Origin: RH-AL1 sp964244495 | GTDB lineage: Bacteria > Pseudomonadota > Alphaproteobacteria > Rhizobiales > Beijerinckiaceae | DNA: 64,000 nt | NCBI GenBank assembly: GCA_964244495.1 | Contig: CAXTIU010000012.1 | Span: forward strand, 62,001 to 126,000 | Direction: 5' to 3' | In this document: positions 1-7,634 of the stretch, in pieces | Position numbering within the stretch: position 1 is the first letter of the stretch | Layout of the letters: the number at the start of each line of letters is the position of its first letter | Notes under the pieces: model-generated | What the model saw: the letters and a program-made list of their open reading frames with translations, nothing else | Told to the model about the DNA's origin: nothing | Database searches by the model: none | Position numbers and translations under genes: made by a program

Positions 1-399
1 ACGGCGATCGCCAGCCTGCTCGGCGTGTTCAACACGCGCCTCGCGCGGATTTCCGACCAAGTCAAGGTCCTGGCCGAGCGGGCGTCGGCGGCGGGGTCCG
101 ACAGTGACGACCGAACGATCGCCGAGCGCCGCCTCACCTACCTGCGCAGGCGCTCGCACATGCTCGACGCCGCCGTGATCCTGAGCGCCGTATCGGGTGC
201 CTGCACCTGCGGCACCGTGCTGGCCCTGTTCCTCGGCCTGCTGCGGGCCAAGGCGACGGTCAGCCTCCTGTTCGTGCTGTTCGGCCTCGCCGTGTTGTGC
301 ACCATCGGCGCGCTCGCCGCCTTCCTCACGGAGGTGCTGTGGGCGAGCCGGGGCGTGCGCGCCGACGTCGAGCGGCACTTTAACCAGCTGGACGGATAG
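1..399 (+). CDS. DUF2721-type membrane protein (5' partial)
   Basis: The reading frame is open from base 1, so the true start lies upstream of the window; a GTG at 25 is an internal codon. The visible residues include NTRLARI-SDQVK, a conserved-looking segment of DUF2721 small membrane proteins, followed by a charged linker and two hydrophobic segments near residues 50-72 and 75-100 of the visible part. Family function is unknown. The family call is from recall of the N-terminal motif and the two-helix layout. Confidence 0.6.
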   Translation, partial: TAIASLLGVFNTRLARISDQVKVLAERASAAGSDSDDRTIAERRLTYLRRRSHMLDAAVILSAVSGACTCGTVLALFLGLLRAKATVSLLFVLFGLAVLCTIGALAAFLTEVLWASRGVRADVERHFNQLDG

Positions 400-807
400 G
401 GCGTCAGCGCGACGCGTTCGCCCGGCCGCTTCGTGGACACGGTGCGACATCATCGGCGCCGGCCCCGCCAGGGGCTTGCGGCCGCGAGAGGCCCGTTCTA
501 AGGTATTGTTACCTTGCAGGACGAGACTGGCGCCGCTCCTTCGGCCGCGATCCCTCAAGTCCTGACGCATGACGCGAATGACGCGAGAATGTGTGTGCCG
601 ACGAAATTCTCGCGTCGATGCCGACTGTCGGACCCTGGCCCTCGAGCCTTCGATCGACGCGTGCGTGGCGGACAGGCCGATGGGGTAAAGACAAGGATCG
701 AAGCGTTGGGCGGCGTCCACGACACGGATCGACGCCGGCGCCGGGGATGAGGGTGTTTCCATGACGGCGGGACGTTCATGGGATCGTGCGGGAGCGGGGA
801 GAGAGCG
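400..807. other. Intergenic region with repeat and hairpin
   Basis: No convincing gene is present between the DUF2721 protein and the GST. The stretch holds one copy of a 36-base repeat (560-595) and an 11-base-pair perfect stem formed by 580-590 and 606-616 around a 15-base loop. Short open frames here have no ribosome binding site or recognisable product. Confidence 0.6.
560..595 (+). repeat. 36-base dispersed repeat, copy 1
   Basis: This segment is identical to the reverse complement of 29843-29878. It contains three TGACGC units (TGACGCA, TGACGCGAA, TGACGCGAG) in a row. Both copies lie in gene-free DNA, in opposite orientation about 29 kb apart. Its right end forms one arm of a hairpin with 606-616, but the second copy lacks that partner arm, so the hairpin is not part of the repeat unit. 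Confidence 0.75.
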
Positions 808-1467
808 ATGATCGTCGTCCACCACCTTGAGCGCTCGCGCTCGCAGCGCGTCGTCTGGCTGCTGGAGGAGCTCGGCCAACCCTACGAGGTCAAGCGCTAC
901 GCCCGCGACAAGCGCACGATGCTGGCGCCGCGCGCGTTGCGCGCCGTGCACCCGCTCGGCAAGGCGCCGATCGTCGTCGATGGGCAAACCGTCCTGGTCG
1001 AGTCAGGGGCGATCATCGACATCCTGGTCGACCGCTACGGCGAGGGACGGGGCTTGCGCCCGGCGCCGGGCACGCCCGAGCGCCTCGCCTACACGACCTT
1101 CCTCCACTTCGCGGAAGGTTCGATGATGCCGCCGCTCGTGATGCGGCTGATCTTCGCCACCATGGCCGCCAAGGCGCCGCGGCTGGCGCGCCCGCTGGTC
1201 AAGCTGGTGACGGCACCGGTCGGCGCCCTCTACCTCAGGCCCACGAGCGAGCGGGCGCTCGATTTCTTCGAGGCGGAACTCGCCAAGCGGCCCTGGTGCG
1301 CCGGCGACGCCTTCTCGGCGGCCGACATCCAGATGAGCATGCCGGTGGCGATGGCGTCGGAGCGGCGGGGTCGCGGCGACAAGGCCCGACCGAGGCTCGC
1401 CGACTGGCTCGCCCGTGTCCGCGCCCGCCCGGCCTACGCGGCGGCGATGGCGCGGATCGAGGAATAA
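808..1467 (+). CDS. Glutathione S-transferase family protein
   Basis: A 219-residue protein with the usual cytosolic GST length and layout. The N-terminal thioredoxin-like half has SRSQRVVWLLEEL (residues 10-22), the cis-proline segment GKAPIVVDG (P54) and the glutathione-contacting VESGAI (E65-S66). The all-helical C-terminal half carries the FSAADI-Q motif near residue 175. The ATG at 808 is preceded by a purine-rich GGGGAGAGAG site; a longer frame from 778 lacks one. Likely a glutathione-dependent detoxification enzyme; the substrate cannot be read from sequence. It is followed 83 bases later by yebC. Confidence 0.88.
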   Translation: MIVVHHLERSRSQRVVWLLEELGQPYEVKRYARDKRTMLAPRALRAVHPLGKAPIVVDGQTVLVESGAIIDILVDRYGEGRGLRPAPGTPERLAYTTFLHFAEGSMMPPLVMRLIFATMAAKAPRLARPLVKLVTAPVGALYLRPTSERALDFFEAELAKRPWCAGDAFSAADIQMSMPVAMASERRGRGDKARPRLADWLARVRARPAYAAAMARIEE

Positions 1468-1473
1468 CCGGGT

Positions 1474-1506
1474 GAAGGGCGTTCTTCCCTTCCCCGTTTC
1501 GCGGGG
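1474..1506 (+). terminator. Paired short hairpins between GST and yebC
   Basis: GAAGGG (1474-1479) pairs with CCCTTC (1487-1492), and CCCCG (1492-1496) pairs with CGGGG (1502-1506). There is no run of T after the second stem, so this is at best a weak or factor-assisted terminator or attenuator at the GST/yebC boundary. Confidence 0.25.
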
Positions 1507-1550
1507 CTAAGCAGGACCCCGCGCACGAACCATCGGACAGGGACATCGGC

Positions 1551-2297
1551 ATGGCCGGCCACAGTCAGTTCAAGAACATCATGCACAAGAAGGGCAAGCA
1601 GGACGCGATCCGCTCCAAGCTCTTCTCCAAGCTCGCCCGCGAGATCACGGTGGCCGCCAAGATGGGGCTGCCCGACCCGGCGATGAACGCCCGGCTGCGC
1701 GCCGCCGTCATCGCGGCGCGGGCGGAGAACATGCCGAAGGACAACATCGAGCGCGCCATCAGGAAGGCGTCCGGCGCCGACGCCGAGACCTACGACGAGG
1801 TCCGCTACGAGGGCTACGCGCCGGGCGGCGTCGCGGTGATCATCGAGGCGCTGACCGACAACCGCAACAGGACGGCGGGCGAGGTGCGCTCCTACTTCAC
1901 CAAGGCCGGCGGCGCGCTCGCCGAGACCGGCGCGGTGTCCTTCATGTTCGACCACGTCGGGCTCATCGAGTTCGAGCCGAAGGCGGCGACCGAGGACCAG
2001 ATGATGGAGGCGGCGCTCGATGCCGGCGCCGAGGACGTCGCCTCCAGCGCCGACGGCCACGAGGTGGTGACCTCGCTGGAGGGCCTGCGCGAGGTGGCGC
2101 AGACGCTGGAAGGCCGCTTCGGCGAACCACGCCAGGCGAAGCTGGTGTGGCGCCCGCAAACCTCCATCGCCGTCGACGACGAGGCGGGCGAGAAGATCCT
2201 CAAGCTGGTCGGCGCGCTGGAGGACAACGACGACGTGCAGACCGTCTACGCCAATTTCGAGGTGTCCGAGGCGCTGATCGCTCGGATGGGGGGCTGA
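1551..2297 (+). CDS. yebC: YebC/PmpR family protein
   Basis: A 248-residue protein that aligns along its length with the YebC/PmpR family. It starts MAGHSQFKNI (usual form AGHSKWANI), has the basic helix KGKQDAIRSKLFSKLAREI, then the AENMPKDNIERAIRK segment and the YEGYAPGGVAVIIEALTDN core. Members act as DNA-binding regulators or as ribosome-associated factors that relieve stalling on proline stretches. The presence of EF-P genes elsewhere in the window fits a proline-translation role but does not prove it. The usual ruv neighbours are not seen. Start chosen at ATG 1551. Confidence 0.95.
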   Translation: MAGHSQFKNIMHKKGKQDAIRSKLFSKLAREITVAAKMGLPDPAMNARLRAAVIAARAENMPKDNIERAIRKASGADAETYDEVRYEGYAPGGVAVIIEALTDNRNRTAGEVRSYFTKAGGALAETGAVSFMFDHVGLIEFEPKAATEDQMMEAALDAGAEDVASSADGHEVVTSLEGLREVAQTLEGRFGEPRQAKLVWRPQTSIAVDDEAGEKILKLVGALEDNDDVQTVYANFEVSEALIARMGG

Positions 2298-2318
2298 TCC
2301 GCCCGAGCGCCCGAGGCG

Positions 2319-3554
2319 TTATCCCGACGCGAGCCGCCGGCCCGTGCCGGACGCCGAGCCGGCCTCGCAACCGCATCGTTTCGACCTGCGGCGACGCGCC
2401 GGAGCCTCAAGGCACCCGACCTCGTCCGGCCGCGTCGCGATCGCCTCTGCCATCGCGGCGCGGAAATCGGCGGCCCCTGTCTCCCAGCGCTCCGGGTCGC
2501 TCCGGTAGAGGGGCAGCACGGCATGGAAGGCCCTGTGCGCGACGCCGAGGCTCGTCCCGTGCCAGCCCCGCGCGGTGAACAGCTCGCCGATCACGCAGTC
2601 GAGGTGATCAGCCTGGCCTCCGAGCCACGCCACCGGCAGCGGCTGGCTGCGCAGCGCCCGGCAGGACTCGACCACGGTGAGATGGGCGGCATAGGCGCCG
2701 AGCAGGCACTTCGGCACATGGTTCACCTCGTGGGTGCGACGGCTCGCCAGCCAGTCGCCGACCTGATCGGCCGGCATCGGCGGGGCGATCGCGTAGCCCT
2801 GGCCGAACTCGACGCCCATGATCCTCAGGGCGTCGTAGACGGCCGGCGTCTCGATGCCCTCGACGACGAGCGTCTTGCCGAGCCCGCGTGCCAGCGAGAG
2901 GATGCTCAGCACGAACTGGAGATCCTCGGGATGCTGCTCCAGATCGCGGGTGAACGATCGGTCGAGCTTGATGACGTCGACCGGCAGCATCTTGATCTTG
3001 ACGAGGGACGCGTAGGCGCTGCCGATATCGTCGAGCGCGATCGACAGTCCGAGCGCCCGCACGGTCTCGAGCTGGTCCTTGAGGGCCACGAAGTCGGGGA
3101 CGTCCTCGTTCTCGAGGATTTCGAGCACGATGCGCTCGCCCGCGAAGCCGTGGCGATCGAGGAAGTACCGGAGGACGTCGACGAAGTCGGCGCTCATGAC
3201 CAGCGAGATCTCGACGTTGATCGAGACGCTGAGACCCGACCGCGCGTCGCCGGGGTCCGGTGCGCCCCGGCTCTTCATCAGCGCGATGCTCGCACCCAGC
3301 ATGGCACCGAACAGGCAGAGCCGGTCATCGTTGTCGAAATGATCGAGAAACCCGTCCGGCGCGACGTCCCGGCCCTCGTGGGGCAGCCGAGCCAGCGCCT
3401 CGAACCGTCCGCAGGCGCCGGTCTGAAGGGCCACGATCGGCTGGAACAGCGCCGTGACATGCCCACGTCGTAGGGCTGAAACGGCCTGCTCTCGCGTCAG
3501 GAGCGTCGGAACGCGCCGATGATCCTCGACCATAAATACACCCGTGCGAGGCAC
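2319..3554 (-). CDS. EAL-domain c-di-GMP phosphodiesterase with CZB-like zinc domain
   Basis: Frame of 411 residues from GTG 3554; an ATG at 3533 (residue 8) is an equally good start. Residues 35-270 are an EAL domain with EALARL (52-57), the NVE segment (113-115), EILENE (145-150), DDIGSAYAS (175-183), KLDRS (196-200), VVEGIE (230-235) and GYAIAPPM (253-260), so the metal and general-base residues look intact. There is no GGDEF domain. Residues 285-370 match the ligand layout of CZB (chemoreceptor zinc-binding) domains: H291, C320 within CVIGELF, and H340-x3-H344. This suggests a cytosolic enzyme hydrolysing c-di-GMP under zinc control. The EAL call is firm; the CZB call rests on ligand spacing. 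The C-terminal 40 residues are Arg-rich and look unstructured. Confidence 0.85.
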   Translation of the reverse strand: MPRTGVFMVEDHRRVPTLLTREQAVSALRRGHVTALFQPIVALQTGACGRFEALARLPHEGRDVAPDGFLDHFDNDDRLCLFGAMLGASIALMKSRGAPDPGDARSGLSVSINVEISLVMSADFVDVLRYFLDRHGFAGERIVLEILENEDVPDFVALKDQLETVRALGLSIALDDIGSAYASLVKIKMLPVDVIKLDRSFTRDLEQHPEDLQFVLSILSLARGLGKTLVVEGIETPAVYDALRIMGVEFGQGYAIAPPMPADQVGDWLASRRTHEVNHVPKCLLGAYAAHLTVVESCRALRSQPLPVAWLGGQADHLDCVIGELFTARGWHGTSLGVAHRAFHAVLPLYRSDPERWETGAADFRAAMAEAIATRPDEVGCLEAPARRRRSKRCGCEAGSASGTGRRLASG

Positions 3555-3620
3555 AACCCTCGAACCGCCGTGAACTTATGTGTCAAATTTTAAAAAAATG
3601 ACAGGCATTTCATTTGAAGC

Positions 3621-4196
3621 CTATTCCGCGTCCGTCTGCAGCGCGGCGTTCAGGGCATCGTAGTTCTTCGAGACGAGCGCGATGTTGCCATCGAGGGGCT
3701 TGACGGTGGGCGTCTGTTTCGAGGCCGCGTTCAGCTCGTCGATGGCATCCTTCTTGTCCTTGGCCGACATGGTCTTGTCGGCCTGGATATCGGCCATCTG
3801 CTTCTTCGTGACCGCGTCCGGTCCGACATACTGCTTGGTTTGCGGGTCCACGCCGGCCAGCACCATGCCGATGCTGAAGCTGGTGTTGGCGAAATCCTCC
3901 ACGCTGGCGAAGCCGTTCTTCTTGACGGCGGCGGCGATGGCGGCGTCCGTCTTCGGGTCGTCCTTGTCGGCGTCCTTGTCCGGCACCTTGGCCTCGATGG
4001 CATGGATCTGCTTCTGCGCCGAGACCACGCCGTCGATCTGCTGCTGGGTCAGGGAAACCTGCTTGGGCTCCGCATCGACAGCGGCCGGGTTGTCCTTGGT
4101 CTGCGCGACGGCGGGTCCGGCCGGCAGGAGGGCGAACGGTGCCGCCGCGATGGTGAGAGACAAGGCGGCAGCGGCGAAACAAGCGGTGGGACGCAT
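3621..4196 (-). CDS. Secreted protein of unknown function
   Basis: The frame can start at 4250, but ATG 4196 has GGAG eight bases upstream and begins a clear signal peptide (MRPTACFAAAALSLTIAAAP, cleavage likely after AVA at about residue 31). The mature 160 residues are hydrophilic and helical, rich in Lys/Asp/Ala, with no cysteine and no catalytic motif. A segment KQMADIQADKTMSAKDKKDA is predicted helical. Probably periplasmic. I do not recognise a named family with confidence; DUF4168-like proteins have a similar size and composition. Confidence 0.75.
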   Translation of the reverse strand: MRPTACFAAAALSLTIAAAPFALLPAGPAVAQTKDNPAAVDAEPKQVSLTQQQIDGVVSAQKQIHAIEAKVPDKDADKDDPKTDAAIAAAVKKNGFASVEDFANTSFSIGMVLAGVDPQTKQYVGPDAVTKKQMADIQADKTMSAKDKKDAIDELNAASKQTPTVKPLDGNIALVSKNYDALNAALQTDAE

Positions 4197-4372
4197 GGGG
4201 GAAAGCTCCAGGTCGCGGTCGGGGCGGACGCGCCGAAAAGGCCGCGTCACAGGCCGTCAATGGATGACGCCGGCATCCGGTTCGCACGAATACCGGGAAA
4301 GCACGCCGCGACGCCACCCTGACACATTCCTATCGAAGGGCCGCGCTCGACCGACATCTGAAGCGAACGGTT

Positions 4373-4945
4373 TCAGCTGACTTTGCGGGGCCGGCCACGG
4401 CCCTTCTTGGGTACGGAGGAACCGTTTCCCGCGTCGACAGCCTCGGACGCGTCCATCGCCGGCCGAAGACCGCCCGCCTCCACCATCACCTCATCGGACT
4501 TGCCGGCCTGGACCGCCTTCGCCCGGTTCGACGCCGCGACTTGGCCAAGCCCGGCGTCCCTCGCCAACTGCGATCGCGTCGCGGAATAGGACGGCGCCAC
4601 CATCGGATAGTCGCTCGGCAGGTTCCACTTCGCCCGGTACTCCTCGGGCGTCATGTTGTAGAATGAACTGAGGTGCCGGCGCAGGGACTTGAACTTCTTA
4701 CCGTCTTCCAGGCAGATGATGTAGTCCTTCGTAATGGACTTCTTGACCGGTACGGCCGGCGTCTGCGGCATCGGCACCGGGCTGTCGCCAAGCTGGCTGA
4801 TCGCCATGTGGACCGATCCGATGAGGCCCGGCAGGTCCGCCGCACGTAGAGAATTGTTGCTGACGTAAGCGGTGACGATGTCGACGATCTTCGGCAGCTC
4901 CGATCCATCCATGTCCTTTTGTTTGCCGTGGAAATCTTCACTCAC
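4373..4945 (-). CDS. MucR/Ros-type regulator with C-terminal AT-hook
   Basis: 190 residues from GTG 4945, preceded by GGGAGCGG. The N-terminal half (residues 18-55, DIVTAYVSNNSL) matches the MucR oligomerisation region, and residues 74-135 match the DNA-binding domain, including ICLEDGKKFKSLRRHL and MTPEEYRAKWNLPSDYPMVAP. C79 and H91 are present, but the positions that normally supply the second zinc histidine are F95 and Y96. After residue 135 there is a 55-residue extension ending in KKGRGRPRK (180-188), a textbook AT-hook. MucR proteins are H-NS-like silencers of AT-rich promoters; the hook would add minor-groove binding. The upstream 450 bases are gene-free and could hold its own operator. 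Confidence 0.9.
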   Translation of the reverse strand: MSEDFHGKQKDMDGSELPKIVDIVTAYVSNNSLRAADLPGLIGSVHMAISQLGDSPVPMPQTPAVPVKKSITKDYIICLEDGKKFKSLRRHLSSFYNMTPEEYRAKWNLPSDYPMVAPSYSATRSQLARDAGLGQVAASNRAKAVQAGKSDEVMVEAGGLRPAMDASEAVDAGNGSSVPKKGRGRPRKVS

Positions 4946-5400
4946 TAACCGCTCCCGTGCGAGGTCAATATCGTTGGACGTTCTTGCTTGTCGTCAACGC
5001 TTTGGTCTTCGCGTCAGTCCCCGGAAACAGACCTAAGCGCAAGAGCATCACAGGTGCGGCTTGTTGCGTTGTCGATCACTCTTCAGTGAAGCTCGCTAAA
5101 ACAGCATTCATCGGGTTACTTCCGACAGTTGCGACGGCACGCCGCCGGATGCGGACACGACCACCAGCGATCATGTGGACCGATGCCTTGGTTCCGTGAG
5201 CGCGGTGGCCCAGCGCGAACCTGGCGCCAAACGTGCCACGCCCCGACGCGACGGCGAATGATCTGGTCACGATGAAGCGTTCCCCGCGATTATCGGTATC
5301 GCGCAGCTACACCGCCACGCGCTCGCAACGGCGGCGAGGACACGGGAATCGGGCCGCGTCGGCGTGTCCGGCGACGACCGCGCACCCTCTGGTCCGATGT
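4946..5400. other. Gene-free region upstream of the MucR-like gene
   Basis: No supported gene. An 80-codon plus-strand frame at 4957-5199 has no ribosome site and no recognisable product. The part nearest the regulator (4950-5110) is less GC-rich than its surroundings, as expected for the promoter of an autoregulated MucR-type gene, but no specific operator can be named. Confidence 0.5.
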
Positions 5401-5676
5401 TTAATTCCCGGAGCCGCCGCTCCCGGACGTACCGCTGCTTCCCGTAGCCGGAACTTTCGTTCCGGGCACGGCGCCATCGGCCTTCGTCGGCGTGCCCGGC
5501 TGCATCGCGGCGGGTCCCGACATGCTGGCCGGTGCGGCCGTCGAGCCGATGGTGGGATCGGACGGCGTCCCATTCGCCGGCCCGGTCGGGATCGTCCCGC
5601 CTTGGGCACCCGCGGTCGAGGGAAGGACAAACAATCCAAGTAGGAGAAGGCCGGCGGTGAGGGGTTGAACCGTCAT
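5401..5676 (-). CDS. Small secreted Gly/Pro/Thr/Ser-rich protein
   Basis: 91 residues from ATG 5676, with GGAGACC upstream. Residues 1-24 form a signal peptide ending in AGA-Q. The mature part is low-complexity, rich in Gly, Pro, Thr, Ala and Ser, and ends GSGGSGN. No cysteine, no catalytic motif. A longer frame from 5763 is possible but would bury the signal peptide. Probably an extracytoplasmic protein of unknown function. Confidence 0.6.
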   Translation of the reverse strand: MTVQPLTAGLLLLGLFVLPSTAGAQGGTIPTGPANGTPSDPTIGSTAAPASMSGPAAMQPGTPTKADGAVPGTKVPATGSSGTSGSGGSGN

Positions 5677-6061
5677 GAAGGTCTCCGAAGGCGAATGCAG
5701 AGGAGGGCGAGAAGGTGGCTTCGGCCGATCACGTCTACCAGGGACAAGGATCGGGTCGGGCAAGTACGGACGCCGGCAGCGTCGTGGATCGGTTGGCGGC
5801 CGAGCCGATGGCTCGGCGGAAGGCCACGGTCACCCTTGGAAGTTGAACACGTAGGCTCAACACCAGCGAGGGGACTTCGTTGCGACTGGACCCATGTCCA
5901 AGGGCTCGATGATCGTCACGCCACCACGGCGCCGGGCCGAAGGAGAAGGCCCGCCAGCCGAGCAGCCAAGGTCCGACGCGTTATTTTGGTCCGGACGGTC
6001 GAGATCGCCTTGCCGGTGCGGTAGGATCCCTGCCGGCAGATCCGTGGCGAGCGTACCCGAC
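5677..6061. other. Gene-free divergent intergenic region
   Basis: Separates the small secreted protein (minus) from the PLP enzyme (plus), so it should contain two promoters. Open frames run through it but none has a plausible start. I see no clear -35/-10 pair or operator. Confidence 0.45.
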
Positions 6062-7207
6062 ATGAGCGTCGCGACCGACATCTTGGACCAAGCGCAAACG
6101 CCCTGCCTCCTCTTGGACGAGGCGCGGATGACGCGCAACGTGGCCCGTCTCCGGGTGAGGATGGCGACGCTGGGGGTCTCCCTCCGGCCGCACCTCAAGA
6201 CGGTCAAATCGGTCGATGTCGCCAGACGCGTCCTCCGCGACGATGCAGGCCCGGCGACCGTCTCGACGATGAGGGAGGCGGAGGTGTTCGCCGCCGCCGG
6301 CGTGCGCGACATCATCTACGCCGTGGGCCTCGCGCCGGCGAAGCTGCCGCGGGTGGTCGCGCTCCGCTCGACCGGCTGCGACCTCGTCGTGCTGGTCGAC
6401 TCGGTGGAACAGGCGGGGATGGTCGCCGCCGCGTCCCGCGCGTCCGGCGATTCCATACCGGCGGTGGTCGAGATCGACTCGGACGGGCATCGCGGGGGCG
6501 TCGGACCCGACGACGAGGCTTTGGTCGCCATCGGCCGCGTCCTCCAGGACGGCGGCGCCCGGCTGCGCGGCGTGCTCACCCACGCCGGCGAAAGCTATCA
6601 CGCGCACGGGGCTGAGGCGCTGGCCGCCTTCGCGGAACGGGAGCGGGCGGCGGCGGTGAGCGCCGCCGGGCGGCTTCGCGCCGCCGGCCTCCCCTGCCCC
6701 GTCGTCAGCGTCGGCTCCACGCCGACCGCCCATTTCGCGCGCGACCTGACCGGCGTCACGGAGGTTCGCGCCGGCGTGTTCGTCTTCTTCGATCTCGTCA
6801 TGGCCGGCATCGGCGTCTGCACCCCCGACGACATCGCCTTGTCGGTGCTGACGAGCGTCATCGGGCATCAGCCGGAACGCGGGTGGATCCTGATCGACGC
6901 CGGCTGGATGGCCCTGTCCCGCGATCGCGGGACCGCCTCGCAGGCGGTCGATCAGGGCTACGGCATGGTCTGCGACGCCGCCGGACGGATCCTGGACGGC
7001 CTCATCGTGGCGCGGGCCAGCCAGGAACATGGCACGATCGCCCGCCGGCCCGGCTGCGACGCGCCGCTGCCGGACCTGCCGGTCGGCACGCTGCTGCGCA
7101 TTCTCCCCAACCACGCCTGCGCGACCGGCGCGCAGTTCGACGGCTACACCGTCCTGCCGGCGGACGGCTCCGCGCTGGTCGAGTGGCCGCGCTTCCGTGG
7201 CTGGTAG
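6062..7207 (+). CDS. DSD1-family PLP enzyme (D-threonine aldolase/D-serine dehydratase-like)
   Basis: 381 residues. The frame extends upstream, but MSVATDILDQAQTPCLLLDE matches the usual family start, giving ATG 6062. An alanine-racemase-type barrel carries the PLP lysine in RPHLKTVK (K46). The C-terminal D-serine dehydratase-like domain has PNHAC (H351, C353), the metal-binding pair of this fold. Family members cleave or dehydrate D-3-hydroxy amino acids such as D-threonine and D-serine using PLP and a divalent metal. Substrate cannot be fixed from sequence. It runs towards the minus-strand operon that follows and ends 25 bases from it. Confidence 0.85.
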   Translation: MSVATDILDQAQTPCLLLDEARMTRNVARLRVRMATLGVSLRPHLKTVKSVDVARRVLRDDAGPATVSTMREAEVFAAAGVRDIIYAVGLAPAKLPRVVALRSTGCDLVVLVDSVEQAGMVAAASRASGDSIPAVVEIDSDGHRGGVGPDDEALVAIGRVLQDGGARLRGVLTHAGESYHAHGAEALAAFAERERAAAVSAAGRLRAAGLPCPVVSVGSTPTAHFARDLTGVTEVRAGVFVFFDLVMAGIGVCTPDDIALSVLTSVIGHQPERGWILIDAGWMALSRDRGTASQAVDQGYGMVCDAAGRILDGLIVARASQEHGTIARRPGCDAPLPDLPVGTLLRILPNHACATGAQFDGYTVLPADGSALVEWPRFRGW

Positions 7208-7232
7208 GTCCGGCTCAGCGAACGCCGACCGC

Positions 7233-7631
7233 TCACGCCGCCGGCGGCATGATCGAGACGTGGGCGGCGACCACCTTCCAGCCGGCATCGGGGAAGCGGA
7301 CCCAGGTCTGGCTCTGCCGCCCGATGCCCGGCTGACCGCGCGGCTTGTACTCGAGGTTCACGGTGGCGAGGTCGGTGCCGAGCGTCAGGATCTCCAGCCG
7401 GCTCCGCACCTCCTTGCTCCCGCCGGGGACCGGGACGGCGGCGACACGGGCGGCGTGGATCGCGGCGAAGCCGTAGCCGTTCTCGCGCACGGCGTAGCGG
7501 ATGGTATGCGGGCTGTCCCAGAAGGTCTCGTCCAGCACCGCCACATCCCCGTCGACGAGCGCCCGCTCGTAGCGCTCGAACAGCGCCGCCACCTCGGCGA
7601 CGGTCTCGGGTCGGTTCACCGTCGTATCCAT
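7233..7631 (-). CDS. AtzH/HpxZ-like protein (DUF3225)
   Basis: 132 residues with the SnoaL/NTF2-like fold features of DUF3225: an N-terminal helix with FERYERALVDGDVAVLDETFWD, the SPHTIRYAVRENGYG segment, and a C-terminal WKVVAAHVS strand. Members include HpxZ (oxalurate catabolism) and AtzH, reported to deamidate a dicarboxyurea intermediate of cyanurate breakdown. It is the last gene of the minus-strand ABC operon, three bases after the amidase stop, which is the neighbour expected for AtzH-like proteins. Function in carbamoyl/amide nitrogen catabolism is inferred. Confidence 0.8.
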   Translation of the reverse strand: MDTTVNRPETVAEVAALFERYERALVDGDVAVLDETFWDSPHTIRYAVRENGYGFAAIHAARVAAVPVPGGSKEVRSRLEILTLGTDLATVNLEYKPRGQPGIGRQSQTWVRFPDAGWKVVAAHVSIMPPAA

Positions 7632-7634
7632 GTT

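Noticed and set aside
580..616. Hairpin of 11 base pairs beside the repeat, considered as a terminator
   Set aside because: No T-run follows, no gene ends just before it, and the second copy of the repeat lacks the partner arm.
3560..3610. AT-rich TGTCA/TGACA inverted pair upstream of the EAL gene, considered as an operator
   Set aside because: The arms are only five bases and the spacing is all A/T, so it is as easily a promoter element or the end of the preceding gene; not strong enough to list.
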